Shown in pieces: positions 37,180-47,201 of a DNA stretch of 64,000 bases. Below the pieces are notes generated by a model. That model saw only the letters and a program-made list of their open reading frames with translations. It was not told the origin of the DNA and did no database searches. The DNA lies in contig CAMZDG010000004.1 of NCBI GenBank assembly GCA_947305245.1, positions 62,001 through 126,000 of the forward strand, given 5' to 3'. Position 1 is the stretch's first letter. Each line of letters begins with the position of its first letter. The DNA comes from an uncultured Lachnospiraceae bacterium (lineage in GTDB: Bacteria > Bacillota > Clostridia > Lachnospirales > Lachnospiraceae). The translations under genes were made by a program, and so were the position numbers.

Positions 37180-38203
37180 CGGATGGGGGAAGGAACCCTT
37201 TGACCTTAGGCTGACGGTCCTTCGAATGATCAGGAATCTTCCGGGGATACTTTTGATCACGATCGTGATCACGGTAGTGCTTTCCGGCGCATATTACCTG
37301 CGCAACGTGACCTTTCGTCACAGGACCTATGCGGCGACGGCCACCTTCTGCGTGGAATATGCCGATGAGGATTGGATCGACCGCGAGAAATACATCAACG
37401 CCTATACCTGGAATCTTTGGATGACCTTTGACGAGTTTCAGGCGCTGGTCAAACAGAGGTACGCGGGCAGCAGGCAGCTGCCTGAGAAATTAGATTCATT
37501 GCTGACGGCTAACATGTATTCTGACCTTCGGATGGTGAGCATCACCTGTACTTCTGACGACCAGGCCTTCGCGAATGAGCTGTGCAGTGCCGCCTGCCTG
37601 GCCATGACGGAGGATTTCAAGAATAGCGTCAAGGACATTGCCGCCATTCGAGTGGTGGATCTGGAGGAAGCGGCAGAGAACTTAAATACCGTGAAACCTG
37701 TCAGGGCGACTGTGCTGGCAGCAATCATCGGCCTTTTTACGGGCGTGATCTTTTTCCTGCTAAAGGAGATCCTTTTCGAAAAGATCTGGCTGCCGGAAGC
37801 TTTGACGAACCGTTATGGATTTCCGAATGCGGGGATCCCCGGGACGGAGCTGTTTTGGAAGAATCTGGAGCATTTCTTTGCAGGGAAAAAGAGCATTGCC
37901 ATCTGCCCCGTCTCACAGGAGCTGGATCCTGAAGAGATCGCCAGGGACCTTCGCGCAAGAAAAGAGTGGAAGGACGTGCAATGGATCTCGGTACCTAGCC
38001 CGGAGCTTGCGCCGGAAGCGGCAGACAGGCTGCGCGAGGCGGAGGGCGTCCTGCTTTTGGTTCCCGGAGGCTTTGACGTAAAGCGCATGGCACTTATGAC
38101 GGATTTCCTGGAGCAGCAGGGCGTCGTCATAACGGCGGCCACGCTCTGGGATGAGGATGCCTGGCTTCTTCGCTGGTATTACCTTTGGAACTATCGGAAA
38201 TGA
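37169..38203 (+). CDS. Wzz-like polysaccharide co-polymerase with degenerate kinase-like C-terminal domain
   Basis: Likely sets glycan chain length. Residues about 25-47 are the first membrane helix (LPGILLITIVITVVLSGAYY), followed by an extracytoplasmic domain (about 48-175) with RTYAATATFCVEYADED. The second helix (about 180-203, VRATVLAAIIGLFTGVIFF) is preceded by the Pro-containing LNTVKPVRA typical of co-polymerases. The cytosolic tail (about 210-344) resembles a CpsD-type tyrosine-kinase fold (KSIAICPVSQELDPEEIA, AEGVLLLVPGG). It lacks a Walker A lysine loop and the Tyr-rich tail, so it is probably catalytically dead. Confidence 0.72.
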   Translation: MKDNGWGKEPFDLRLTVLRMIRNLPGILLITIVITVVLSGAYYLRNVTFRHRTYAATATFCVEYADEDWIDREKYINAYTWNLWMTFDEFQALVKQRYAGSRQLPEKLDSLLTANMYSDLRMVSITCTSDDQAFANELCSAACLAMTEDFKNSVKDIAAIRVVDLEEAAENLNTVKPVRATVLAAIIGLFTGVIFFLLKEILFEKIWLPEALTNRYGFPNAGIPGTELFWKNLEHFFAGKKSIAICPVSQELDPEEIARDLRARKEWKDVQWISVPSPELAPEAADRLREAEGVLLLVPGGFDVKRMALMTDFLEQQGVVITAATLWDEDAWLLRWYYLWNYRK

Positions 38204-38230
38204 TCGTGTCATGGGAAAGGAATCGCAAGG

Positions 38231-39016
38231 ATGAGACTTCAGGTGCTGGTATCTGCAGTGAATGCAGACTTGGAAAAATTGCCTGAAAAAATGAATCTTC
38301 GGACGGATGCCCTGATCGTGAATCAGTGCGACCATTATGATTATGCGGAGCTTTCGCGCGGCGACAGGACCATCCGCTGTCTGTCCATGGCAGAGCGCGG
38401 CGTGGGGCTAAGCCGTAACACGGCGCTGATGCGGTGTGACGCGGAGATATGCCTGTTCGGGGATGAGGACATTGTCTATGACGATGCGTATGAAAAGACC
38501 ATTCTTGAGGAGTTTGAAAAACATCCGGAGAGCGACGTTCTTTTGTTTAACGTAAAGGTCTGCGAGGAGCGAAGGACCTATTGGAATGATTCCTTTGGGC
38601 GCGTCAGGGCGTATAACTCCGGCAGATATCCGGCCTATGCCATCGCCGCAAGGCGGGAAAAGCTTCATGCGAAGAACCTGAGCTTTTACCTTTGCTTTGG
38701 CGGCGGCACAAAGTATTGCAACGGAGAGGACAGCCTGTTCCTCAAAGATGCGATCAAGGCGGGCCTGAGGGTGTATAAAACGCCGGCGCTGATCGGCGAG
38801 GAAATTCCCCGCCCGTCCACCTGGTTTCACGGCTTTGACAAGAAATTCTTTTATGACAGGGGCGTTCTCTACGGGGAACTCTATGGCCCCGTCATGGCGC
38901 GCGTCAGGGCCATTCGCTGGCTGAGGAAGAATCAAACGGAAATGTGCTCCGAACTCACCTATTCCCAGGCGATGGCTGAGATGAAGCAGGGAATGCGGGA
39001 CGGGATCCGACTTTGA
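38231..39016 (+). CDS. GT-A fold glycosyltransferase-like protein
   Basis: 261 residues, related to GT2 enzymes but divergent at the N-terminus (MRLQVLVSAVNADLEKLPEK). SERGVGLSRNTALMRC-like sequence (AERGVGLSRNTALMRCDAEI) and the acidic FGDEDIVYDDAYEK take the place of the D-x-D region. A later GGGTKYCNGEDSLFLKDAI gives the usual Gly-rich and E-D acceptor motif. It is located between the Wzz-like gene and another GT2 gene with about 20-30 base gaps, consistent with a repeat-unit glycosyltransferase. Specificity unknown. Confidence 0.78.
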   Translation: MRLQVLVSAVNADLEKLPEKMNLRTDALIVNQCDHYDYAELSRGDRTIRCLSMAERGVGLSRNTALMRCDAEICLFGDEDIVYDDAYEKTILEEFEKHPESDVLLFNVKVCEERRTYWNDSFGRVRAYNSGRYPAYAIAARREKLHAKNLSFYLCFGGGTKYCNGEDSLFLKDAIKAGLRVYKTPALIGEEIPRPSTWFHGFDKKFFYDRGVLYGELYGPVMARVRAIRWLRKNQTEMCSELTYSQAMAEMKQGMRDGIRL

Positions 39017-39032
39017 CGAAAAGAGGCTTTGA

Positions 39033-39875
39033 ATGAGATTTTCCATTGTGATCGTCTGCTTCAATGCAGGGGAAAAACTGAATCAGACCGTGGAAAACGT
39101 GCTTTGCCAAAGCATGACGGATTATGAGATCGTCATCAAGGACGGCATGTCGACGGACGGCAGCGTGGAGGCCGCGGCGGAGCTAATCAAAAGCCGGGGC
39201 GCGGCGGAGCGTCTTAAGCTGATCCGGGAGAAGGATGCCGGGATCTATGACGCGATGAACGCTGCGACAAAGCATGCCACCGGAGAGTACTTTATCTTCA
39301 TGAACTGCGGAGATTATTTTTATGATGACGACGTTCTCCGGAGAGTGAGCGATAAGCTGGATGCGCTTCGCGCGCCGGACCAGGCGGAGGAAAGCGGGCT
39401 GACGGTCCTATATGGCAATCGCTACCTGATCCCCACAAAGAGCGTGGAGTATGTTTCCCCCCGCATGACGCCGCTGACCTGCTATCGCAACGTGCCGTGC
39501 CATCAGTGCTGCTTTTACCAGGCGGCCTGCTTCGCGGAGCGGGGGTATCGCACGGACCTGAAGGTGCGGGCCGACTATGAGCATATCCTCTGGCTGTACT
39601 TTTCGAAGAAGGCCAGGTTCATTTATTTGGATGATTGTGTTGCCAAGTATGAGGGCGGAGGCTACTCGGAGACGCCGGAGAGCGTAAAACGCTCCGAGGC
39701 GGAACACCGCGAGATCACGCGCAAGTATATGACAAGGTGGCAACTGTTTTATTGTAAGACGTACATGATCCTTACGTTGCAGCCCCTAAGACATTTTCTG
39801 GCGACGGATCCAGTGATGTCAAAGGCGTATAACGGACTGATCCGGGGGATCTACAAAGTGCTGAAAAGACGATAG
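39033..39875 (+). CDS. GT2 family glycosyltransferase (WcaA-like)
   Basis: 280 residues, cytosolic GT-A enzyme. RFSIVIVCFNAGEKLNQTVE, VIKDGMSTDGS, EKDAGIYDAMNAATKHATGE and the metal-binding FMNCGDYFYDDD are characteristic of the WcaA/WfgS-like subgroup. VPCHQCCFYQAACF is the conserved HQ acceptor motif. It ends 18 bases before the polymerase gene and is probably one step of repeat-unit synthesis. Confidence 0.88.
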   Translation: MRFSIVIVCFNAGEKLNQTVENVLCQSMTDYEIVIKDGMSTDGSVEAAAELIKSRGAAERLKLIREKDAGIYDAMNAATKHATGEYFIFMNCGDYFYDDDVLRRVSDKLDALRAPDQAEESGLTVLYGNRYLIPTKSVEYVSPRMTPLTCYRNVPCHQCCFYQAACFAERGYRTDLKVRADYEHILWLYFSKKARFIYLDDCVAKYEGGGYSETPESVKRSEAEHREITRKYMTRWQLFYCKTYMILTLQPLRHFLATDPVMSKAYNGLIRGIYKVLKRR

Positions 39876-39893
39876 GAAAGGAGGGCAAGGAAC

Positions 39894-41045
39894 ATGGAGA
39901 AAAGCGCACTGCTCTTTGTATTTTTGACGCTTGGCACCGCCGCCCTTGCCCTGCTGATCCGAAACAGGGACGGAGTGCCCGCCTTTGAAAAGCAAGGCTA
40001 TGGCCGCGGCAAGTGGTCGCCTGCGACGAGGCAGGACGCCGTGAACGCGGTGGCGGAATTTACGATTTACAGTCTTCTTGCGGCAGTGTCCGCCTGCAGG
40101 TTTGCCATCGGGAACGATTACTGGGTCTATCGGGAGAACTTTAGGCGGATCTTCTATGACGCGATCGTCTCCTCGGAGATTGGTTTTAACCTGACGGTCA
40201 AGGGCCTGTTCCACCTTTTCGGATATGACAATTACCTGCCGCTGTTCGAGTTCTTTTCGCTGGTGACGGTCTTCTTTTTTGTGAGGGCCATGCATGACCA
40301 GAGCGAATGCTTTGCGTTCTCCCTCTTTCTTTTGATGACGGGAGGCTATTATTTCCAGAGTCTGAACACCATTCGTTATTATCTGGCTTTGGCGATCGCC
40401 CTGTATTCCATGAAGTACGTGCTTCGCGGGGAGCTTGGAAGGTTTCTCCTGTTGGTTTTGGTCGGGGCCACCTTTCACAAGACGATCCTGATCACGATCC
40501 CTGCGTATCTTCTGGCGTATTACCTTGCGCGCACAGGCCTAAAAAAGTGGCATTTGATCCCGGCCGGCGTATTCCTTGCAAGTCTGGTCTTTGGACAAAG
40601 CTTTTATCGCTGGCTGATCTTTCGGTTTTATCAATTTTATGAGGACACGGCCTTTGACGTAAGCCACCTGTCGCTCGCCAACGTTGCCAAGTGCATGATC
40701 GGACTTGGGATCTTTGGGATCGTCTGGTGGACACGGCGAAAAGAGAAAGACGTGTTTGACTTACGCCTAAAATTCTATCTTTGGCTGAATCTTATGGGAC
40801 TGGTCGTGACGCTTTGTGGCGGATTCATCCCTGAGGTCACCAGAATCGGATATTATTTCATTGCAACGCAGGTTTTCCTGATCCCGGGACTTGTCGGGAG
40901 AATGAAAGAGGGCTGGTTAAAGCTGGCCTGCAGATGGGGATGCGTTGCCGCCTTTTCGGCATATTTCGTGATGCTCCTCGGGCAGCTCTATCAGAAAGAC
41001 GTAAGGATACTGCCGTACATGAGCTGGATTTTTTATTATAAGTGA
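39894..41045 (+). CDS. EpsG/Wzy-like polysaccharide polymerase
   Basis: 383-residue integral membrane protein with about ten helices, of the EpsG family. NDYWVYRENFRRI and EIGFNLTVKGLFHLFGYDNY match the EpsG consensus around GxDYxxY and E.G...L. TIRYYLALAIALYSMKYV and ATFHKTILITIPAYLL fit the conserved RQ/H-containing loops. It would join lipid-linked repeat units on the outer face. No second polymerase is visible in this run. GGAAAGGAGGGCAAGGAAC precedes the ATG. Confidence 0.85.
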   Translation: MEKSALLFVFLTLGTAALALLIRNRDGVPAFEKQGYGRGKWSPATRQDAVNAVAEFTIYSLLAAVSACRFAIGNDYWVYRENFRRIFYDAIVSSEIGFNLTVKGLFHLFGYDNYLPLFEFFSLVTVFFFVRAMHDQSECFAFSLFLLMTGGYYFQSLNTIRYYLALAIALYSMKYVLRGELGRFLLLVLVGATFHKTILITIPAYLLAYYLARTGLKKWHLIPAGVFLASLVFGQSFYRWLIFRFYQFYEDTAFDVSHLSLANVAKCMIGLGIFGIVWWTRRKEKDVFDLRLKFYLWLNLMGLVVTLCGGFIPEVTRIGYYFIATQVFLIPGLVGRMKEGWLKLACRWGCVAAFSAYFVMLLGQLYQKDVRILPYMSWIFYYK

Positions 41046-41063
41046 GAACAAGAGGAAGAGGAC

Positions 41064-42422
41064 ATGAGGATTCTTTGGCTGTGTAATCTGATCCTGCCTG
41101 CCATCGCACAGGAGCTGGGATTGGAAGCATCCAATAAAGAGGGCTGGATCGCAGGACTGGCGCACCTGATGCTGAGGCATCAGGGCGAAAACCAAGTGGA
41201 GCTGGCCGTGGCAGCGCCCGTGCCCGGGCATCTTTTGCAGGGGAAAGGAAGCGTTTTAAGACGCGAGGTCACTGTGGAGGGTGGAAGGCTTGTCTTTTAT
41301 GGATTTGGGGAGGACACGGACCATCCGCATCTTTATGACGAGAGCCTGGAGGAGAGCATGCGGCAGATCTTCCGGGAGTTCGAGCCGCAGATGATCCACT
41401 GCTTCGGCACGGAATATCCGCATACGCTGGCCGCCTGCAGAGCCTTTCCGGAAAAGGAGAAGATCCTGATCACGATCCAGGGACTGTGCGCACCCTATGC
41501 GGAGGCCTACCTGGCCGATCTTCCGGAGATAGTGATAAAGCGGGAGACCTTCCGGGATCGCCTGAAAAAGGATGGGATCCTCGCGCAAAAGGAGAAGTTT
41601 CGTCTCCGCGGCGTCATGGAAAAGGAGGCCGTCAGCCTCGCCGGGAACCTGGGCGGAAGAACGGCGTGGGACCTGCATTATGCAAAGGAATGGAATCCGT
41701 CCGCACGCTATTTCGTGATGAAGGAGACACTTCGGAGCAACTTCTATGAAGGCCTTTGGAGCAAGGAAAACTGCGAAGCCCATTCCATCTTTTTGAGCCA
41801 AGGAGATTATCCCATCAAGGGATTGCACTATGTATTAAAGGCCCTTCCGACCGTCCTTAGGCAGTACGGGGATGCCAAGGTTTACCTGGCAGGCAACCGC
41901 ATCACGGCGCATAAGACCTGGAAGGAAAAGCTAAAGCTTTCCTCTTACGGGAAATACCTTTTGGAGCTGATCCGGCAAGCTCATCTGGAGGATAAGGTGG
42001 TATTTCTTGGCAGGCTGACCAGCGCGCAGATGAAGGAGCAATACCTGAAAAGCAGCGTGTTCGTCTGTCCTTCCTCCATCGAGAATTCTCCCAATTCCCT
42101 GGGAGAGGCAATGCTGCTTGGAATGCCCTGCGTCACGGCGGACGTGGGCGGGGTCCTTAGCATATTCACGGACGGCGAGGACGGGATCGCGTATCCCGGA
42201 TTTCGGGTGAACGGGGAAGGCCTCGAGAAGACGTCGGAGCATCTGGCCAATGCCATCATAAAGCTCTGGAGCGATCCCGAGAAAGAAAAGGAGTATTGCA
42301 AAAACGCCAGGGAGCATGCCCTTCGAAATCATGATCAGGCAAAAAACTATGAAAGGACGCTGGAGGTTTATGCCATGATCATTGGAGGATCAGAAGAGAA
42401 TGGAAGTCGAAACGAAGCGTAA
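41064..42422 (+). CDS. GT4 family glycosyltransferase
   Basis: 452-residue GT-B fold enzyme. The N-terminal domain starts RILWLCNLILPAIAQELG. The C-terminal donor domain holds VFVCPSSIENSPNSLGEAML with the catalytic Glu-x7-Glu pattern of GT4. KGLHYVLKALPTVLRQYGDAKVYL marks the domain junction. The last 23 bases overlap the next gene. Likely transfers one sugar of the repeat unit from a nucleotide donor. Confidence 0.88.
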   Translation: MRILWLCNLILPAIAQELGLEASNKEGWIAGLAHLMLRHQGENQVELAVAAPVPGHLLQGKGSVLRREVTVEGGRLVFYGFGEDTDHPHLYDESLEESMRQIFREFEPQMIHCFGTEYPHTLAACRAFPEKEKILITIQGLCAPYAEAYLADLPEIVIKRETFRDRLKKDGILAQKEKFRLRGVMEKEAVSLAGNLGGRTAWDLHYAKEWNPSARYFVMKETLRSNFYEGLWSKENCEAHSIFLSQGDYPIKGLHYVLKALPTVLRQYGDAKVYLAGNRITAHKTWKEKLKLSSYGKYLLELIRQAHLEDKVVFLGRLTSAQMKEQYLKSSVFVCPSSIENSPNSLGEAMLLGMPCVTADVGGVLSIFTDGEDGIAYPGFRVNGEGLEKTSEHLANAIIKLWSDPEKEKEYCKNAREHALRNHDQAKNYERTLEVYAMIIGGSEENGSRNEA

Positions 42423-43659
42423 ATTTGTATTTGTGTCCAATTACTTAAATCATCATCAGATCCCTTTTTGCAGGGCCATCTATGAGCGCATGGGCGGGAG
42501 CTTTGTCTTTATCCAGACGGAGCCCATGGAAGAGGAACGCCGCCAGATGGGCTGGGACGGCGGGCAGAAAGAGCCGTACCTGGTGCTCTTTTATGAGGAG
42601 AAGGAACGGTGCGAGGCACTGATCCGGGAGGCCGACGTGGTTCTCTACGGAGGAACGGATGAAGAGAAATATCTTCAGGAGCGTCTTAGAAGCGGCAAGT
42701 TCATTCTTCGTTATTCGGAACGGTTATATAGATGGGGACAGTGGAAATTCGTAAGTCCCAGGGGCCTTCGAAAAAAATATCTGGATCACGTCAGATATCG
42801 CAAGAGTCCCGTGTATCTTCTCTGCAACGGCGCCTATGTGCCAAGCGATTTTCATCTGATCCATGCCTATCCCGGGAAAATGTTCTGTTGGGGATATTTC
42901 CCTGAGGCGAAGCAGCATGACCTGGAGACGCTCATGGCGGGGAAGGGCTGGCAGACGGAGGACGGCAGGAAAATCCCCTATCTTCTTTGGGCGGCGCGGA
43001 TGATCGACTGCAAGCACCCGGAGCTGATGGTCGAGACTGCCAATTACTTGAAAAATAAGGGAATTGAATTTCACCTGGACGTGATCGGCGCGGGAGCACT
43101 GGAGCAGATGGTTCGGGATAAAATCCAGGCGTATGGCTTGGAGGAGCAGGTATCGCTTCTCGGTTTCATGAAGCCGGAAGAGGTGCGAAGCCATATGGAG
43201 GCGGCGGACGTCTTCCTGATCACAAGCGACAAGATCGAAGGCTGGGGCGCCGTTGCGAATGAGGCGATGAACAGTGGCTGCGCGGTGGTGGCGGATCACA
43301 TGATCGGCTCCGCGCCATATCTGATCGTGCAGGGTGAAAATGGATTTGTCTATCGGGACGGCGACGTGAACATGTTGTTTGAATTCACGGAGCGGCTGAT
43401 CAAAGACGAGGCGCTTCGCAGATCCTTGGGAGAGAAGGCGTATCACACTATCTATGACACCTGGAATGCAGGCTTTGCCTCATGGCGGCTCTGCAGGCTG
43501 ATCGAGAAGCTGACCGGGCAAAGGCTGGACGAAGATGCTTCGGACGATGCCCTCTATGGAAAAGCCGCTGAGGACGGGAAGGCGAGAGGATTTGCTCCCT
43601 GTGATCCGGCCCCGGTGATCTCAGAGCGGAAAATGTTCCGGTATTTGACGGAGAAATAA
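42400..43659 (+). CDS. GT4 family glycosyltransferase
   Basis: 419 residues from ATG 42400; GGAGG at 42384 supports this start. FVSNYLNHHQIPFCRAIYER opens a GT-B N-domain. The C-domain has PYLLWAARMIDCKHPELMVE, VSLLGFMKPEEVRSHMEAAD and the E-x7-E-like EGWGAVANEAMNSGCAVVAD. It overlaps the previous gene by 23 bases, so translation is coupled. The last about 40 residues are polar and of unclear role. Confidence 0.86.
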   Translation: MEVETKRKFVFVSNYLNHHQIPFCRAIYERMGGSFVFIQTEPMEEERRQMGWDGGQKEPYLVLFYEEKERCEALIREADVVLYGGTDEEKYLQERLRSGKFILRYSERLYRWGQWKFVSPRGLRKKYLDHVRYRKSPVYLLCNGAYVPSDFHLIHAYPGKMFCWGYFPEAKQHDLETLMAGKGWQTEDGRKIPYLLWAARMIDCKHPELMVETANYLKNKGIEFHLDVIGAGALEQMVRDKIQAYGLEEQVSLLGFMKPEEVRSHMEAADVFLITSDKIEGWGAVANEAMNSGCAVVADHMIGSAPYLIVQGENGFVYRDGDVNMLFEFTERLIKDEALRRSLGEKAYHTIYDTWNAGFASWRLCRLIEKLTGQRLDEDASDDALYGKAAEDGKARGFAPCDPAPVISERKMFRYLTEK

Positions 43660-43662
43660 AAC

Positions 43663-44658
43663 ATGAAAAATTTACCACTGATCACGGTGATCATTCCGGT
43701 TTACAATATAATGGAATACCTGCCAAGATGCGTTCACAGCATCACGGCGCAGACCTATGACCATCTGGAGATCCTCCTTGTCGATGACGGATCTACGGAC
43801 GGGACGGCCGAGCTTGCGGATCAGCTGGCGAAGGAGGATCGCAGGATCCGTGTGTTCCACAAAAAGAACGGCGGATCTTCCTCCGCGAGAAACGTCGGGA
43901 TCCATCTGATGAAGGGGGAATACGTCGGCTTTGTCGACAGCGATGATTACATAGAACCCGACATGTATGAAAAATTATGGCAGGGCATGGAACGGACGGG
44001 GGCCTTCATCGCGCAGGTCGGACGGGACGAGATCGATGAGCAGGGGAATCTCCTGCCGGATCTTTGTACGCCGCCGAGCGAGGAAAAGCTGTATTCCGCG
44101 GAGGAGTTCTTGCAAGAGCTTCTGTTACATCGGGGAGACTGTTCCTTTTGTACAAAGCTCTTTCGCAGGGAATTATTTGCGAACAGGCTCTTCCCTGAGG
44201 GAAGGTTGAATGAGGACTTTCACCTGCTGATCCAGATGCTGGCGGACGGGAAGGAGATCTTGTCCTTGCCGGACCTGGGCTATCACGTGTTCTATCGCAT
44301 GGGAAGCAATTCCAGGCGAAAAGATAAAAATGATTTTTCCCGCGTATTTGCGGACAGCGTGAGCAATGCGGACATGGCGGCGGACATCGTGGAGAAAACC
44401 TTCCCGGCCCTTCGGGAAGTGGCATTTCGCTTTGGCGTTTTCCAGAGACTGGAATATCTGCTGCACGTGCCGATCCCGATGATGACAAGGGAGAACGGAA
44501 CTTATGTTGAAATCGTGCGCTACTTAAGAAAGCATTGGTTCCACATAATGAGAAATCGCATTTTGACGAAGAAAAACAAGGCTTACGCGACAGTCTTTGC
44601 GGTGATGCCGCGCATGATCCGGATCTTACACAGGAAGTGGAAAAGGATAGACGAATGA
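43663..44658 (+). CDS. GT2 family glycosyltransferase
   Basis: 331 residues. ITVIIPVYNIMEYLPRCVHS, LLVDDGSTDGT and FVDSDDYIEPDMYEKL are classic GT2 motifs, and GRLNEDFHLLIQML gives the acceptor-site E-D. The start is 3 bases after the previous stop, and the end overlaps the glucosaminidase gene by 4 bases (ATGA). It is therefore the last glycosyltransferase of this tightly packed run. Confidence 0.9.
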   Translation: MKNLPLITVIIPVYNIMEYLPRCVHSITAQTYDHLEILLVDDGSTDGTAELADQLAKEDRRIRVFHKKNGGSSSARNVGIHLMKGEYVGFVDSDDYIEPDMYEKLWQGMERTGAFIAQVGRDEIDEQGNLLPDLCTPPSEEKLYSAEEFLQELLLHRGDCSFCTKLFRRELFANRLFPEGRLNEDFHLLIQMLADGKEILSLPDLGYHVFYRMGSNSRRKDKNDFSRVFADSVSNADMAADIVEKTFPALREVAFRFGVFQRLEYLLHVPIPMMTRENGTYVEIVRYLRKHWFHIMRNRILTKKNKAYATVFAVMPRMIRILHRKWKRIDE

Positions 44659-47201
44659 GACAAGGAAAGGGAAAGCGGACAAGAGGTGGCATTTTGTGGC
44701 TTCTTGCAGTGACGGTTTTGCTGCAGGCTTTCTTGTCATGCCTTCCCATGAGCATTGTTCGTGCAGAGCCGGGGGAGACGAATGAAATGCAGCTGCCGGA
44801 AGACATTGCGAAGTTCCCCGTCAGCTATCAAAGCGCTCTCCTTGCCTTGAAGCAAAAGCATCCAACTTGGACCTTTGAACCGCTTGAGACGGGGCGGGAC
44901 TGGAATACGGCCGTCTCAAAGGAAATGCAAGGCAACAAGAGTCTGGTATATAAGTCTTTTCCCGAGTATGACAAAGAAGGGCTGTATGGCCAGAGCTGGT
45001 ACTTTGCGTCGCGGGGGATTTTGGAATACTACATGGATCCCCGAAACGCTTTGACGGAGGAAACCATTTTCCAGTTTGAACAGCTCACCTTTAACAGGCA
45101 GTATCACACGGAAGAAGCGATTGCAAAGATCCTGAAGGGAACCTTTATGGATTCTAAGGTTCCGGACACGGACATGACATTTGCGTTTCTCCTTGTCGCG
45201 GCGGGAGATGAGGCAACGGTGAGCCCGTTTCATCTGGCGGCCCGCATCCTGCAGGAGCAGGGAAAAGGTGGGGGATCGCCCCTGATTTCCGGAACCTATC
45301 CCGGTTACGAGGGGATTTATAATTATTATAACATTGGTGCGACGGGCACCAGTGATAAAGAAGTTATTGAGAATGGCCTGAGCTATGCGAAAAACAACTG
45401 GCTGAAGAACGTAACGGACCCCAAGCTCTATGCTTATTATGCGATCGTGCGCGGAGCACATACCATCGCGGACAATTATATCAAGAAGGGGCAGGACTCC
45501 CTGTACCTCCAAAAGTTTAACGTAGGGCCGAATAGCAGCAGTCCCTATTCGCATCAATACATGCAGAATATCTCTGCTCCCACGACGGAGGCGAAGTCCA
45601 TACGAGATCTGTATGGTTCCGCAAATGCGCTGGAGAGTCCGTTCGTGTTTCGGATCCCCGTGTATCAGAACATGCCGGAGCAGGCATGCCCCAAGCCCAC
45701 TTCATCGACAAACATCGTGCTCCTGCTCCCTCCCGACATGTCGCAGCAGACCAAGGTGACGGTCGACGGGACGGAGTATGAAGGGATCAATTATTACGTG
45801 GGCGATAAAAAGGATCGCAGATTGGTCGTGACGCTTCCGGACGGAAACGGGAAGAAGGCTGCGATCGAGGTGTATAACAGTGTCGGAATCCTGGCGCGCG
45901 CATTATACTGGGATCTGACCTATCATGGTACCTATTATACGGCTGCCGTGGGAACGGCGCCCACGCAGGAGGAACCGGTGGTTTTGACAAACGAGATCAC
46001 TTTGGAGCTGCCGAATGGAGTTGCGGCTTCTGAGGTTTGGCTGGACGGCGTGCCATTCGCAGGCACCATCGATCAGGGAAAGATCACCGTGACGGCGGAG
46101 GATGACAAGGCAAAATCTGCGATGATCTATGTCTATAATGAATCCGGCATTCCCGTAGACAATTATGTATGGATGCTTTCCTACGGCGAGAAGGGATATG
46201 AAGCCGTCTTGGAGACAGAACTGCAAGGGATCCTCAGCTATCACGGCTTCTCCATCCGGATCACGGGACAGTCCGGAATTCGGGTGAAATTTGGGGTTGG
46301 CACGCAGACCAAGGAAAAACTACGCGGCGAGGGAATTGACGGCTATCGGTTGAAGGAGTACGGCACGTTGCTCACAAGCTTCGCCAATGTCGGTCGCTAT
46401 CCCATGATCCTTGGCGGAGCCAAAATGGCCAGCGGCATGTCATATGGGATGCAAGAGGACGGAACGATCAAGGATACCATCTTTGAGATCGTTGACGGAC
46501 GAAGCCGTTTTACAAGCGTGTTGGTCGGTGTCCCTTCAGAGTATTACAAAACAGATTTCGCATTCCGCGGTTATCTGATCTTGAACAAGGGAGATCAGGA
46601 CGTGATCCTTTACGGTCCCATTGTGTCAAGAAGTATTTATACGCTTGCAACAATAATGCAGGCAAATCATTACTATGATGCTGATTCAGACGCCGGGAAG
46701 TTCCTGCAACAATTGATCGATGATGCTGACGGCATTACGCACGAGGGTCAGGAAGGTCAGGAAGGCCAGGAGGGTCAGGAAGGCCAGGAAGGTCAGGAAG
46801 GCCAGGAAGGTCAGGAAGGCCAGGAGGGCCAGGAAGGTCAAGAGGGTCAGGGAGGCCAGCAGGGCCAGGAAGGCCAGGAAGGCCAGGAGGGTCAGGAAGG
46901 TCAAGAAGGCCAGCAGGGTCAGGAAGGCCAGCAAGGCCAGGAGGGTCAGGGAGGCCAGCAGGGCCAGGAAGGCCAGGAAGGCCAGGAAGGCCAGGAAGGT
47001 CAGGAAGGCCAGGAAGGCCAGCAGGGTCAGGAAGGCCAGGAAGGTCAAGAAGGCCAGGAGGGTCAAGAAGGCCAGGAGGGTCAGGAAGGCCAGGAGGGCC
47101 AGCAGGGCCAACAAGGACCAGCTGGAGGAGCATCAAATACGGAAGGCGTAACAAATCCTGAAGAACCTGCCGGGCAGGGAAATGGAGAGGAAAATGCGTA
47201 A
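44655..47201 (+). CDS. exported glucosaminidase-domain protein with collagen-like Gly-Gln-Glu tail
   Basis: 848 residues. A signal peptide lies at about 11-37 ([16 protein letters not shown] then a possible A-x-A cut near VRAEP). A glucosaminidase-like domain (about 50-330) carries the likely catalytic Glu in [19 protein letters not shown] and the family's NYYNIGATG. It should cleave cell-wall glycan. Two related beta-domains (about 353-433 and 446-518) follow, then an SpoIID-unrelated beta region with [14 protein letters not shown]. Residues 698-820 are 41 Gly-X-Y triplets, mostly Gly-Gln-Glu, with no prolines until the end. No sortase motif or membrane anchor is seen at the C-terminus. It overlaps the following lipoprotein gene. 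Confidence 0.85.
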   Translation: MRQGKGKRTRGGILWLLAVTVLLQAFLSCLPMSIVRAEPGETNEMQLPEDIAKFPVSYQSALLALKQKHPTWTFEPLETGRDWNTAVSKEMQGNKSLVYKSFPEYDKEGLYGQSWYFASRGILEYYMDPRNALTEETIFQFEQLTFNRQYHTEEAIAKILKGTFMDSKVPDTDMTFAFLLVAAGDEATVSPFHLAARILQEQGKGGGSPLISGTYPGYEGIYNYYNIGATGTSDKEVIENGLSYAKNNWLKNVTDPKLYAYYAIVRGAHTIADNYIKKGQDSLYLQKFNVGPNSSSPYSHQYMQNISAPTTEAKSIRDLYGSANALESPFVFRIPVYQNMPEQACPKPTSSTNIVLLLPPDMSQQTKVTVDGTEYEGINYYVGDKKDRRLVVTLPDGNGKKAAIEVYNSVGILARALYWDLTYHGTYYTAAVGTAPTQEEPVVLTNEITLELPNGVAASEVWLDGVPFAGTIDQGKITVTAEDDKAKSAMIYVYNESGIPVDNYVWMLSYGEKGYEAVLETELQGILSYHGFSIRITGQSGIRVKFGVGTQTKEKLRGEGIDGYRLKEYGTLLTSFANVGRYPMILGGAKMASGMSYGMQEDGTIKDTIFEIVDGRSRFTSVLVGVPSEYYKTDFAFRGYLILNKGDQDVILYGPIVSRSIYTLATIMQANHYYDADSDAGKFLQQLIDDADGITHEGQEGQEGQEGQEGQEGQEGQEGQEGQEGQEGQEGQGGQQGQEGQEGQEGQEGQEGQQGQEGQQGQEGQGGQQGQEGQEGQEGQEGQEGQEGQQGQEGQEGQEGQEGQEGQEGQEGQEGQQGQQGPAGGASNTEGVTNPEEPAGQGNGEENA
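46746..47114 (+). repeat. 9-base-period coding repeat (41 Gly-Gln-Glu-type triplets)
   Basis: In-frame units of the form GGN-CAR-GAR, with sporadic Gly-Gln-Gln and Gly-Gln-Gly variants, run without a break. Synonymous changes (GGT/GGC, GAA/GAG) are scattered, so the protein pattern seems to be maintained by selection rather than by very recent slippage alone. Confidence 0.95.
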
